DNA from: Costus lasius
Taxonomy: Eukaryota; Streptophyta; Magnoliopsida; Zingiberales; Costaceae
NCBI GenBank assembly: GCA_027563935.2
Contig: CM050452.1
Location: 34,294,850-34,358,849, forward strand
Direction: 5' to 3'
Length of the DNA: 64,000 nucleotides
Made by a program: the position numbers and the translations under genes. Each line of letters opens with the position of its first letter. The stretch's first letter is position 1. Shown here one piece after another: positions 13,144-25,157 of the stretch. Under the pieces are notes generated by a model that did no database searches, was not told where the DNA came from, and saw only the letters and a list, made by a program, of their open reading frames with translations.

Positions 13144-14845
13144 TGAAGGAACCCCTTTCAAGAGGGGGGGCGAAAACCCTATTAGGATGGCGCATAAAAC
13201 CTTTTGCAAGCGGAAGAAGGGCTTTCATAGATCTTTATATCGCATATGATCAACTTAGATGGATATGAGAAGGATCCATACCGTCGCCATCTCTTGGATG
13301 GTATCTTGGAAGAAGAAAGCAAGAGAGATCTCCTCCAAAGGTTGTCGCACACAAGAGGAAGAAGGCCTACTTCTTTGGGGTGATTTGTGCTAGCAATGCT
13401 CCAAAGCTTCCTTGATCGTTTGAGGGACGAAGAGATGAAAACTTGGCCGAATCCTCTTGTCGTCAACCTTCACGCCACCAGCCGTGAGTCGTCCAATGCC
13501 AAGAGCGAATTAGCGAGAGGAATAGAGAGGCGGCGTTGCAAGTGAACGTGGAAACGTTCCCACGTTGAAAACCGAAAGTTCCCAAAATAGCAAGCCTTGA
13601 TTACATGCGTTATGCGTTCACCAAGTGAACCATGCGCAACTCTCTTCTCCCACCTGAACCTTGTGCTCAACCCATGAGCCGGTTCAAGATGTTTGGTTCA
13701 ATGACCAAACCAAATCAGCCCAAACATTAAGTCTAGATCGAATTAGACCCTAAGGTCCTAGATCTGACCATTCATCTCCAGATGCTTCTGATCTGATCGA
13801 TCTAGCATCAACACCCTCGATCGAAGCTTACCGATCTCAAGCCCTAATCAATCAAACATGATCAGACCAGATCTCACTTACAATCAGAGTTTAAATCCCT
13901 TTAAACTGAACCGAAACAATTTAGTCCACACGATCTGACTTAAGTAAGCCATATCATCAAATTGTGCGACCCTGAGGGTTTCCTTTAAATGTCGGTAACG
14001 ATAACTTACGTTATCACGATCAGTGAGGGGTATCTAGCAACACATCACTGTCTCCCGATATAAAGGAAAGAGTCTTCCAAGACTACACCCAAAACACAGC
14101 TCAAGTGTGAATCCTTTTCACTAGGCTTCACTAGGCATACATATTTCCTTTGCCACTGGATGTTCTTATTGGACAAGCGTGTCAAGCTTGTAGCTCCAAT
14201 ATGATGAGCATGATTAGACCAGATGAACACAGTCACCTGGGTATGGCCATACACTTTCTCAATCATCTCAGCCGGGGGGGCCCCTTTAGAACACCACACT
14301 CCTTAAACAAGGAGACGGCAATCCTATATCTATCACTAGTGCCCTAACCTGACTCATGATCATTATCCAAGATAGTCTATGACCATTATCTTTCAAATGA
14401 TATTGAACTACCTCAAAACAATGACAATCATCATTTAGAAACACAAGTGATCTCAAGTCAGAGGAGATGTGCCACTTGTAGCAAACAAGGATTATTCACA
14501 TTGTGACAAGCAATTGAATATCCTAGTAGGGTCTGTCCAGTACATCCAATGTACCCATGAGTCTACATCTTATTCCATGCTCGAAGCATCCTATAAGATT
14601 AGAACACATATTAGTCTCAAGCATATCAAGGCTGTCTCAAGTTCACCAAGATATCTCGACTAAGGACTTAACTGCATGTCAGCCTAGCTGAACAACTTTG
14701 AGACATTATTCAGAAGAACATATATTGCAGCAGACAATGTAATTAACTGAATAACAACCATGCCTTTATAAACATAACAGTTTATTACATGATACTGTTA
14801 CAATCCCAAGACCTCAAACATTAGTCTTAAGGGCATATCCCAACA
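13144..14845 (-). repeat. 5' LTR of B
   Basis: 1702 bp, nearly identical to 5716-7419. It begins at 14845 on the minus strand and is followed by the TSD AAGTG at 14846-14850. Confidence 0.97.
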
Positions 14846-14850
14846 AAGTG

Positions 14851-15090
14851 AGTTGCAGGAAATTGCTAAAATTGCTACGAGGTTAGTGCGTTGCATTATT
14901 TTAGTTGGGTGTCGTTCTGTTCATTCGCATTCGTGTTGCCCTAATTGAACTCGTCATTGTTTTGTCATGCGTTCTACCGGATTCCCTGCACTTTCTCTTC
15001 CCTCATCTCATGACCCTCTCCCGTTTTATCACGCATTGTGTAAAACCCTAGAGTACGGCTTAAGGACCCCCTCACCTATTAGTTGCTGCA
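14851..15090. other. unassigned DNA between B and K
   Basis: Continuation of 5489-5715 after removal of B. On the plus strand the joined sequence shows an open start (ATG at 5707, then codons for LSELQEIAKIATR) followed by a GTTAGT that could be a splice donor. The K polyprotein is cut near 15091, so this DNA abuts a truncated element. No recognised gene. Confidence 0.35.
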
Positions 15091-15094
15091 TCAG

Positions 15095-15526
15095 GAAGGG
15101 ACTAAGACCCGTAGGCTTATTGACCGCACTATTGTACGCAAATTTTGCCATGTGGAGGATGGTATCCCAAGACCGTGGGTGATCGCCTATAAGGCAACAG
15201 AGCAAGTTGCCTAAACTACGGTTAACCACCTCCGTTTGACCATCAGTTAGGGGGTGGTAGGCTATAGAGAAGTTCAGGATGGTACCCAAGAGGGCCCAAA
15301 GTGAGCGCCAGAAGTGGCTCACAAACTGCATGTCATGGTGGGACACAATGGTTGAAGCAAGACCATGGAGACAGACGACTTCCTTGACAAAAAGATGCAC
15401 CACGTGGGACGCATCCGTAGTGTGGGAACAGGGAATGAAATACGCGATCATCGAGAGCCGGTCTACAACCATGTAGATGGAATCGAAGCGAGATGCAGTC
15501 CGGGGCAACCCAAGGACGAAATCCAT
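15095..15526 (-). pseudogene. K integrase core fragment
   Basis: Integrase core of gypsy type: MDFVLGLPRT, MVVDRLS, FVSHFW, YHPLTDGQTEVVNRSL and a final PTGLSPF, after which similarity to integrase stops. The second catalytic position reads IVSHHDMQF where the family usually has SDRD, so the Asp is replaced by His. The C-terminal GPY/F region and any chromodomain are missing. Inactive. Confidence 0.85.
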
Positions 15527-15604
15527 GCTGAGGTCGCGCCAAGGACCTTCAGCTACTGGAAAAGGGGTGTAGAGGCCGGTGTTTGGGGGACAAGGTTTGG
15601 CCAG

Positions 15605-16003
15605 CTAACACATACCACAATGGCGCACAATACGTTCAACGTCCATGCGAAGGGAAGGCCAGAACAGACGTTCCTCCGCCATTTCAAGGGTCTTGTCGTG
15701 GCCGTAGTGACCAGCGATGCCACCCGCCTGTAGCTTGAGTAAAAGATAATCTCGAAGCGATGAACGGGTAATGCATAGGCGGTTCCCCAAGAAAAGATAA
15801 CCTTCGCATAGCTGGTACGGGGACACGGGATCCGAGGACTCAGTCAAGGCAGCAGAAATGGCACCGAAATCGGAGCACATGGTGTACTTCTCCTTAACAT
15901 GGTCAAAGGTGTTGACACGAGCGCGCATCACACACAAAAGGGTCCGAACTCGACTTAAGGCATCCGCAATGACATTTCCCATACCCCCCTTGTGGTTGAT
16001 CAC
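15605..16003 (-). pseudogene. K RNase H end and integrase zinc region
   Basis: Begins with the typical end of gypsy RNase H (GNVIADALSR) and runs into the integrase N-terminal zinc-binding region (AGHYGHDKT, LFWPSLRMDVERIVRHCGMC). The joint to the integrase core at 15527-15604 is out of frame. The part of RNase H upstream, 16004-16309, is present only as out-of-frame fragments. Confidence 0.8.
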
Positions 16004-16309
16004 GAAGGAGTACTACTGTAAGTACTCAACCCACTTGGCATGGCGGACGCCCAACTTCTTTTGGGCACTGAGGAAGGACAAGTCCTGATGGTGTCTATAC
16101 AACACAAACTCGCGGTGGAGGAGGTAGTGCCTCTACTAACGAAGGGACTGAACTATGGCATAGAACTCCATGTCATACGTCGAGTAACGCTACCGGACAG
16201 CGTTCAAATTCTCACTAAAGAAGGCAACAGGGTGACCTTCTTGGCTAAGGGTATCTCCGATCCCAGTACCAGAGGCATCACATGCGACCTCAAAGACTTT
16301 AGAGAAGTC

Positions 16310-16621
16310 TTAGAGGCACAAAACAGGTGCGGTTGTGATGTCATCTTTAAGGTTGTCGAAGGCACGTTGAGTGGCAGTGGTCCACCCAAAGTCGTCCTTG
16401 GACAAACATTGGGTCAGTGGGGTTGCAATCGTGCTGAAACCCCGAATGAAACAGTGGAAGAAACCCACGTGGTCCAAGAAGTTACGGACCTCGGATATGG
16501 TACGAGGCTCAAGCCAGTCCTGGATGGCCTCAACTTTGGCGGGGTCAACAGAAAGACCCTCATCAGAGACGATGTAACCCAGAAAATGGACTCGGTTGGT
16601 CATGAAGGTGCACTTCTTCAT
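16310..16621 (-). pseudogene. K reverse transcriptase thumb and RNase H start
   Basis: Reads KKCTFMTNRVHFLGYIVS, then VDPAKVEAIQDW, FIRGFSTIATPLT and ending TTAPVLCL, the standard gypsy connection between reverse transcriptase and RNase H. It is cut off from the palm domain by a frameshift at about 16620-16700. Confidence 0.85.
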
Positions 16622-16689
16622 GTTAAGAAAGGGGCACTCCTTCTGCAGGAGGTGAAAGGTGGAGCGAAGATGCCCAAGTGTTCCTCTCG

Positions 16690-17090
16690 GGTCCGACTAA
16701 AAATCAAAATGTCATCAAAATAGATGACCAGGAACTTACCATGTAGGGATTAAGCACTTGGCTCATGAGCTCCATGAAGGTAGACGGGGCATTGGATAAC
16801 ATGAATGGCATGACCAAGCATTCATGATCAAGCTTGGAAAACCATGATGCTCCGGAGACTAAGTCCAACATGTCATCAAGTCTAGGTATGGGGAACCAAT
16901 ACTTGATGGTGATCCTATTAATGGTGCGGCTGTCAATGCACATGCACCACGACCCATCCTTCTTAGGCATGACCAAGGCAGGCATAGTGTAGGGACTTAG
17001 GCTCTCATGGATGTACCCCTTAGTGAAGACTTCATCCACCTGACGCTGCAGTTCAGCATGTTCAGTAGGATTTAACCGGTAATGGGGCAA
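16690..17090 (-). pseudogene. K reverse transcriptase palm and fingers, with internal deletion
   Basis: Contains [32 protein letters not shown] and [10 protein letters not shown]. After SKLDH the text jumps to ECLVMPF, so the conserved stretch that normally includes the SGYHQI region (roughly 25 residues) is deleted. The catalytic YFDD box is still visible around 16700-16735, but in a shifted frame. Not functional. Confidence 0.87.
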
Positions 17091-17129
17091 GTTTGGGCGA
17101 GGGGCTCCCAGGATGAGGTCAATCGCATC

Positions 17130-17747
17130 CTAGATCTCCCTATCCGGGGGGGATCCATGGGGTAAGTCTGCCGGGCTGATATCATTAAACTCGGTCAAGA
17201 GGGCAAAAACTTCGGAGGGAAGTGCTATGTTTGGGGAAGGGCGAGAATCTAGCGCCTCGCACAACATCAAGGCATAGACCACCTTGGTCTCGGTGGCCTT
17301 GCGCATAAGCACAGAGGTGTGCATGAGGGAAACTGTAGCAGGTGCCGGAGGGGCAGCCACGCGAGGTACAATCACACCCATTGAGGTGGACGTACGTAGC
17401 CCCTTGGGTGGAGTGGGGATCAGGCAAATCTTTTGGTCATTGTGGTCAAAAACATAAGTGTTCGACCGGCCATAGTGAACCACATCTCTATCATAAAGCC
17501 AAGGGTGCCCTAAGAGGACGTGAGCGACATCCACAACTGCCACGTCACACCAAACTTTCTCATGATAGTCCCCAAAGGCGATGGGAACTTGGCAATGGTG
17601 GGTGACCAGAATACTCGATGTGTCAACCCACGTAATCGAGTAAGGCTTTGGGTGAGGTTCAAGGGGGAGGCCAAAATGGGCGATCACGATCCGAGAGACC
17701 ACGTTCAAACTACTTCTCCCATCAATCACAATCTTACATGAATGCAT
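17130..17747 (-). pseudogene. K retropepsin-like protease region
   Basis: Gypsy protease region: VIDGRSSLNVVS where the family has IDxGSS, so the Gly after Asp-x is replaced by Arg. It continues with PYSITWVD, KVWCDV and HVLLGHPWLYDRD, then a linker towards the reverse transcriptase. It resembles the fold segment of the element I ORF (KIWCDV, DILLGNEF), which places both in the gypsy protease group. Confidence 0.82.
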
Positions 17748-17780
17748 GTTGCAATTGATGTAAGTTGTGAATATGCTAGT

Positions 17781-18990
17781 TCACCTCCAATCCTCGGAGG
17801 GCAGGGTTTGGACAAGGGTGCATCTCACAACCGCAAGAGTGGGGTGACCCGACTCGTCACCACTCATGTAACACTCGGCCTCAATCTCATGCTCCGCACG
17901 CTCGTGGGTAATAGTGGCTACATGGGTGTGACCTTTGTCCGCGGAGGTAGACTTCTTAGGGCAGTCCCTAGAGTAATGACTCGGTTGAAGATAGTTATAA
18001 CAATAGACTCGCTTGGTCGAGCCAACGATGAGGGCCTTGCCCTTCTCTTCCCAAGTTGGGCGAGAGCGAAGTGCCTCCGGGGCTAGGCGACGAGGGGAAC
18101 CATGGGCTTTGGGTGTGGGATGCAGGTCGAATCGAGACTCGGGGTGCTCGGCCCGGGGGTGGGTACGCAGGGGCCCGCTAGGGTAGGGACACCGGGGTGT
18201 GACAAACTCTCTGCGTCGGGCCACAGCACGAAGATCTTGCTCGATATCTAAGGCACACTGATAGGTTTGGTCTAATGATTCCGAGCCATACGCCGGGAGG
18301 GCACACCGGATTTCTGTGCGGAGACAACTTTTGAACTTAGACAAGGCTAATTCAGGGTCTTATTGCAACTTGCAACGAAGCTGCAACGTATCGAAGGTCA
18401 AGCGATATTCCGCAACGGAATTCAACCCTTCTTGGTGACTACTATATTGGTCTAGGAGTCACTATCTATACGAAGGAGGCACGTATCACTCACGGAGGTG
18501 ATACTTCATTTACTCCCTACGAGTGATGGGTGGAAGTGCAAGCTGCTCATTTTGGCGCTCCACATTCTGCCAATGTAGGCTTGTAGGCCCTACGAGCAAA
18601 GTGTGGGCATACCGGACATGTAGATGTGGGGCACAATCACTCAAGTCAAAGTCAGAGTCGATGGGGTGACCCAATCGAGGAATTTTGTCCGGTCAAGGCT
18701 GCCTGCGAAGGGCACGGGGGTGTGTCAGACAAGGCGGCAGAAATCCTCATCCGTGTGACCACGCTCATAACGGGGCTGGGCTGGGGGCATTTATGCGGCC
18801 CAAACATCATCTTCGTCAAAGGGTTCATCTCCATAATTTGGGCCTCCATGGGCCGCATAAGGCCTACGATGGTCGGGTTTAGGTTCAAAGGATTGGCACC
18901 TAATAGGTGCGACTAGAGGGGGAAACTCCCTAGTGGGAGCGGGTTGGGCAAAGGGAGGGGCTAAATCGGGTCCAGGCGCCTACGCTCTGA
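17781..18990 (-). pseudogene. K gag remnant
   Basis: The C-terminal 190 residues (17781-18344) are open: a capsid-end-like stretch (ALSKFKSCLR, QTYQCALDIEQDLRA) and a degraded zinc knuckle CYNYLQPSHYSRDC, in which the second Cys is Tyr. Upstream, 18345-18990, capsid-like text such as LALPPITRRE and YVPPSY is interrupted by several stops, and an acidic N-terminal stretch (YGDEPFDEDDVWA) lies in another frame. Confidence 0.75.
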
Positions 18991-19325
18991 CACATCTAGA
19001 CGATCAACTAGGTCCTAGATTACCGCTGTAAGTTGCTAGACAGCAGTGTCTGTCTTACCATTTAGGGGACAACGGTTTCGCAGGATTCAGCTAGCACGCC
19101 TACGAACCTAGAAACAATCAAAGAATGAGGAAATGCCCACGCCTCTGATGCACAAATGCTTGTGGGGGAGAGGTGAAAACCACAACAGAAGGATACAACA
19201 TTACTTTGAAAAGACTAGCGAAACTGACCCACCAGAAGCGGTGGGATTCACTTCTTATAATATAGGAAAAAACTTTGGAATCGTGGCAACGACCATGACC
19301 CGTACAAACTCTAAAGGCAATATAC
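18991..19325 (-). other. K leader or start of its 5' LTR
   Basis: No coding signal. A degenerate PBS-like stretch (GCCTCTGATGC on the plus strand, about 19141-19151) might mark the end of a 5' LTR of K, but I cannot confirm it. TATAC at 19321-19325 is the flank of the D/E array. Confidence 0.3.
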
Positions 19326-20526
19326 TGAAAGTTCCCTAAAGGGGCGAAACCCTAAAGCATGCGTATATAAAATTTTGCATGGGCGGAATCTAGGGTTTCC
19401 TAGGATCGCATGCATGTCATATGATCAACTTAAGAGTTTGTATAGATCAACAGAGAGATCATACCAGTGCCATTTCTTGGATGGCGTCTTGGAAGAAGAG
19501 GGCGATGTGGCTCTCCTCCAAAGGTGGCGCACACAAGATGGGTGATCGCCTACTCCTTGTCGATCCTTGTGCTAGCAAGGCTCCAAGGTCTCCTGATCGC
19601 GTGAAGGGAGAAGAGATGATCTTTCTTGCTTGGTCGAATCCTTCTCTTGTCGTCAACACTCACACACGAGAGTGAGTCGTCGTGAGCAAGGGGGAGAGAG
19701 GCGAGAATAGGGAGAGCTCTTCGAACGTGAGGCGTGGTCTCATTTTGAGATCATGGCTTCTAAAAATAGCAAGCCACCACATGCGATCATGTGTTCACAC
19801 CAAGTGAACGATCGCAATTTCCTCTCCCCTTGAACCATGCGCTCACTTGATGAGCCGGTTCATTTCATTTGGTTCAAGGACCAAATTAAGCCAAGCATTG
19901 GTCTAGATCATATTAAACCATAAGGATCAAGATCTAACCATTCATCTCTTGATGCTCTTGATCTCTCCGATCTAGCATCAATTCTCTCGATCGAAGCTTA
20001 CCGATCTCAAGCCCTAATCAATCAAACATGATCAGACCAGATCTCACTTACAATCAGAGTTTAAACTCCTTTAGAAATGATATTGAACTACCTCAAAACA
20101 ATGCCAATCATCATTTAGAAACACAAGTGATCTCAAGTCAGAGGAAATATGCCACTTGTTCGCATATAAGGATTATTCACATTGTGACAAGCAATTGAAT
20201 ATCCTAAGTAGGGTTTGTCCAGTACATCCAATGTACCCATGAGTCTACATCTTATTCCATGATCGAAGGATCCTATAAGACTAGAACACATATTAGTCTC
20301 AATCATATCAAGGCTGTCTCATGTTCACCAAGATATCTCGACTAAGGACAATACTGCATGTCAGCCAAGCTGAACAGCATTGAGACATTATTCAGAAGTA
20401 TACATATTGCAGCAAATGATGTAACAACCTGAATAACAACCATTGCCTTTATAAACATAGGGTTTATACATGATACTGATATAATCCCAAGGCCTCAAAC
20501 ATTAGCCTTAAGGGCATACCCCAACA
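19326..20526 (-). repeat. 3' LTR of D, internally deleted
   Basis: 1201 bp against 1679 bp for 60793-62471. About 480 bases are missing at 20080/20081, where CTCCTTTA joins GAAATGATATTG. Outside the deletion about nine differences were seen by eye. It ends ...CTTTCA on the minus strand at 19326. Confidence 0.93.
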
Positions 20527-20546
20527 ATCTCCCACTTGCACTTAAT

Positions 20547-23447
20547 CTAATGGTTGAGAAATCTCAAACCCATATTATTACAGTGCTTCTCATGCTTCTG
20601 CTGCGCCAGAGGCTTTGTAAGCGGGTCAGCTAGATTGTCATCTGTATGAACCTTGCAGACTTTGATCTCGCCACGATCAATGATCTCCCGGATCAAGTGA
20701 AACCTTCTCTGTATGTGCTTGGACTTCTGGTGCGACCGTGGTTCCTTTGCTTGTGCTATTGCTCCAGTGTTATAACAGAAGATAACCAAAGGATCTGCAC
20801 TCGAAGGAACAACACCAAGTTCCTGAACGAACTTACGAATCCACACTGCCTCCTTGGATGCTTCTGAGGCTGCAACATACTCGGCTTCTATTGTGGAATC
20901 AGCAACAATTGACTGTTTGAAACTTTTCCACACCACTACTCCTCCATTCAATCTAAAAACATAGCCTGATTGCAATCGGAAATCATCCTGGTCAGATTGG
21001 AACGAAGCGTCAGTATATCCTTCAATACTGAGTTCTTCCTGACCTCCATATATCAAGAACATATCTTTGGTCCTCCGAAGATATTTCAAAATGTTCTTGA
21101 CCGCAATCCAGTGTGCCTTCCCTGGATTACTTTGGAATCGACTGGTCACGCTTAACCCGTAAGCAACGTCTGGGCGAGTACATAACATCGCATACATAAT
21201 GGACCCAATAGCCGAAGCATAAGGCGTATTGTCCATTTCATCTTTCTCAGTCTGTGTTTGTGGACACTGACTCTTTGAAAGATTCAGACCATGTCTGACT
21301 GGAAGATATCCTATTTTAGAATTTTCTAAATGGAATCTCTCCAGGACTTTATCGATGTAAGTACTCTGGCACAGCCCGAGAAGCCACTTAGATCTATCTC
21401 TGTAGATCTTCACACCTAATACATAGACTGCTTCTCCTAAATCTTTCATCTGGAAACATTTTCTTAACCATGCCTTAACCGCATGTAGTTCAGGAATATC
21501 GTTTCCAATGATTAAGATATCATCGACGTAGAGGACTAGGAAAGTAATCACGCTCCCACTAAACCTCTTATATACACACGGGTCATCTTCATTCTTGATG
21601 AAACCAAATTCACAGATTGATTCATCAAAACGAATATTCCAGCTTCTTGATGCTTGTTTAAGTCCATAAATGGACTTCTTTAATTTGCATATTTTATGAC
21701 GATCTGATGGATTAGTGAAACCTTCAGGTTGTGTCATATACACATCCTCTTCTAGTTTTCCATTAAGGAAAGCGGTCTTCACATCCATCTGCCAGATCTC
21801 ATAATCATAATATGCCGCTATCGCAAGAATAATCTGAATAGACTTGTTCATAGCTACAGGAGAGAAAGTTTCATCATAATCTATCCCGTAGATTTGTTTG
21901 AAACCTTTCGCAACTAGCCTGCCTTTATAGGTAACCACGTTACCATCCATGTCCATCTTCTTCTTGAAGATCCATTTACAGCCTATAGGGATTACTCCCG
22001 GAGGCGGATCAACCAAATCCCAAACTTGGTTATCTGACATGGAGTCCATCTCGGCTCGCATAGCTTCAAGCCATCTCGCTGATTCCGGTCCACTGACCGC
22101 ATCCGCATAAGTGAGGGGTTCATCATCAATGATGTAGACTCCGTCATAGCGCTCAGGCTGTCAACGGATCCTTCCCGATCTTCGCGGTTCCCGTGATATC
22201 TGAGCCTCAGGTTGTTCACTAACCTGATCTACTGGCTCAGGCTCATCCAACTGTACTTGACTACTTTGTCCTTCTTCTGGATTCTCATCCAGCTTTATTT
22301 CTCTCCCACTGGCTTCTTGCAGAAGAAATTCTTTCTCAAGAAAAATAGCCGTCCGAGCAACAAATACTTTGTTCTCTTTGGGATCGTAGAAATAATAACC
22401 CTTTGTTTCTTTAGGGTAACCGACAAAGATACATTTCTCAGATCTGCTCTCTAGTTTCCCAGAGGCGAGCTTTTTGACATAAGCCTCGCAACCCATATCT
22501 TAATAAATGTCAAGCTCGGCTGTTTCCCATACCATAACTCATATGGAGTCTTTGAAACGGCCTTGGATGGCACTCGGTTTAGTACCTTTGCAGCTGTTTC
22601 CAGTGCAAATCCCAAAAAGGAGTGAGGTAGAGTAGCCTGACTCATCATAGAACGAACCATATCCAGTAAAGTTCTATTTCTCCTCTCGGACACACCATTC
22701 CATTGCGGTGTTCCTGGCGGAGTGAGCTGTGAGATAATCCCACACTCCTTCAGATAGTCAGTAAACTCATGACTCAAGTATTCTCCACCTCGATCTGAGC
22801 GAAGTGCCTTGATATTTCGGCCTAGCTGATTTTGTACTTCATTTTTGAACTCTTTGAACTTGTCAAAAGATTCACTCTTATGTCTCATTAGATAGACATA
22901 ACCATACCTACTGAAATCATCAGTAAAGGTAATGAAGTATGAATAGCCACCTCTGGCATGTTTAATAAATGGCCCACACACATCACTGTGAATGAGGTCA
23001 AGTAAACCTGAAGCCCTTTGACCTTTGTTGGAAAAAGGAGACTTCGTCATTTTACCCATTAAACAAGCTTTGCATGTATCAAGCTCCTCATAGGAGAATG
23101 ATCCCAGCAGTCCATGGTCATGCAACCGCTTAATGCGCTTCTTGTTAATATGGCCTAAACGACTATGCCATAGCAAGGTGCTGTCATCAGCATACTTGGC
23201 TTTCTTAATATCAATCTGCTGTATAGAACATTCCATGTCCAACATGAATAACCCATTGTTAATCGACCCAGTAGCATAAACAATATTATCAAAAGAAATA
23301 TAACACTTTGAAATCTTGCATTCAAAGGAAAACCCTTTCCTGACAAGAGCAGGAATAGAGATAATATTCTTAGTTATGCTCGGTACAAAATAACAATTGT
23401 CCAGTTCTAATACAAGACCAGATGGTAAAGAGATGTGATAAACTCCT
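20547..23447 (-). pseudogene. D pol: protease end, integrase, RT and RNase H, frameshift and nonsense
   Basis: Continues the gag-protease part at 48886-49872. It runs from GVYHISLPSG through the pre-integrase region, integrase core, YVDD reverse transcriptase and RNase H to LNH-stop at 20547. A single base is missing near 22488-22494 (IWGCEAY is read as IWVARL), and CGA has become TGA at 22161-22163, after RRSGRIR. A three-base deletion removes one residue from the IIDNDEPL motif. Variants shared with E but not with other copies, KKKMDMDG and LNGKLEEDV, tie D and E together. Confidence 0.93.
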
Positions 23448-23452
23448 ACAGC

Positions 23453-25143
23453 TGTTGGGGTATGCCCTTAAGGCTAATGTTTAAGGCCTTGGGAATGTAT
23501 CAGTATCATGTATAAACTCTTATGTTTATAAAGGCATGGTTGTTATTCAGTTTGTTACATTGTCTGCTGCAATAAGTGTACTTCTGAATAATGTCTCAAT
23601 GCTGTTCAGCTAGGCTGACATGTAGTAAAGTCCTTAGTCGAGATATCTTGGTGAACATGAGACAGCCTTGATATGGTTAAGACTAATATGTGTTCTAATC
23701 TTATAGGATGCTTCGAGCATGGAATAAGATGTAGACTCATGGGTGCATTGGATGTACTGGACAGACCCTACTAGGATATTCAATTGCTTGTCACAATGTG
23801 AATAATCCTTGAATGTAACAAGTGGCACATTTCCTCTGACTTGAGATCACTTGTGTTTTCTAAATGATGATTGTCATTGTTTTGAGGTAGTTCAATATCA
23901 TTTGAAACATAATGATTATAGATTATCTTGGATAATGAGCTTGAGTCAGGTTAGGGCACTAGTGATAGATAAAGGATTGCCGTCTCCTTGTTTAAGGAGT
24001 GTGATGTTCTAAAGGGGCCCCCTGGATGAGATGATTGAGAATAGTGTATGGCCATACCCAGGTGACTATGTTCATCTGATCTAATCATGCTCATCATATT
24101 GGAGTTACAAGCTTGACATGCTTGTCCAATAAGAACATCCAGTGGCAAAAGAAATATGCATGCCTTGTGAGTTGATTCACACTTGTGCTGTGGTTTGGGT
24201 GTAGTCTTGGAAGACTCTTTTCTTTATATCGAGAGACAGTGATGTATTGCTAGATACCCCTCACTGATCGTGATAACATGAGTTATCGTTACCGACATTG
24301 AAGGAAACCCTCAGGGTCGCACAATTTGATGATATGGCTTACTTAATTCAGATCGTGTGGACTGAATTGTTTGGGTTCAGTTTAAAGGGATTTAATCTCT
24401 GATTGTAAGTGAGATCTAGTCTGATCATGTTTGATTGATTAGGGCTTCAGATCGGTAAGCTTCGATTGAGAGAATAGATGCTAGATCGGTGAGATCAGAA
24501 GCATCAAGAGATCAACGGTCAGATCATGAACCTTAGGGTTCAATTGTGATCTAGGCTAAGTCGCTTGGTTTATTTGGTCATTGAGCCAAATAAAATTGAA
24601 CCGGCTCATGGGTTGAGCGCATGGTTCAAAGAGAAGAGGTAAATGCGGTTTGTTCATGATCTCATGAACGCATGAACTTATGGTTTTGCTATTTTTGGAA
24701 GATGCGTTTCCAAGATAGAAAAACGCCTCCACGTTCATGAGTTGCGTTACACTCTTGCTCGCATCTCGCTCTCTCGTCGCCTCAAGCATTCATCTTGCGT
24801 AGTGAAGGTGGACGAAAGAAGGAGCAAGAAATCGCCAAGCAAAGAAGGTCTCCTTCCCTTCCATTCGACAAGCACTTCTTGGAGCCTTGCTAGCACAAGG
24901 AGCACCAAAGAAAAGTAGGCGACATCAATTGTGTGCGTCACCTTTGGAGGAGATCTCTCTTGCTCTCTCCTTCCAAGACACCATCCAAGAGATGGCGATG
25001 GTATGGATCCTTCTCTTGTTATTTCTAATGTGTGAAAGTTGATCATATGCGATATTAAGATCTCTTGAAACCCTAGCTTCCATGCGAAATTTATACATGC
25101 ACCACCAATAGGGTTTCGCCCCCCTCTTGAAAGGGGTCCTACA
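23453..25143 (+). repeat. 5' LTR of G
   Basis: 1691 bp from TGTTGGGGTATGCCC to GGGGTCCTACA, directly followed by ATT and the PBS. It matches 41310-42977 plus 48860-48880. Confidence 0.96.
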
Positions 25144-25145
25144 AT

Positions 25146-25157
25146 TGGTATCAGAGC
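25146..25157 (+). promoter_or_regulatory. primer-binding site of G
   Basis: TGGTATCAGAGC, two bases after the 5' LTR. Confidence 0.93.

Larger units (their letters stand above)
5716..14845 (-). mobile_element. complete Ty1/copia LTR retrotransposon B
   Basis: A complete element of 9130 bp on the minus strand, flanked by the TSD AAGTG at 5711-5715 and 14846-14850. The 5' LTR is 13144-14845 and the 3' LTR 5716-7419. By eye they differ at about four positions plus a G-run length difference (9 against 7), roughly 0.2%, so insertion is recent. PBS, leader, gag-pol and polypurine tract (complement of ATCTCCCACTT at 7420-7430) are all present and in order. Gag-pol has one nonsense codon. It belongs to the same family as A, C, D, E and G. 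Confidence 0.97.
15091..19325 (-). mobile_element. decayed Ty3/gypsy retrotransposon K
   Basis: Minus-strand remains in the order gag, protease, reverse transcriptase, RNase H, integrase zinc region, integrase core, which is the Ty3/gypsy order. Every domain is interrupted by stops or frameshifts. The 3' end is truncated within the integrase at about 15091. The 5' side is interrupted by the D/E array at 19326, so any remaining part should lie beyond 64000. Sub-lineage not assigned; the reverse transcriptase style ([16 protein letters not shown]) is chromovirus-like. Confidence 0.88.

Noticed and set aside
16040..16723. 227-codon plus-strand ORF
   Set aside because: It is antisense to the recognisable K reverse transcriptase and RNase H text on the minus strand and has no similarity I recognise.
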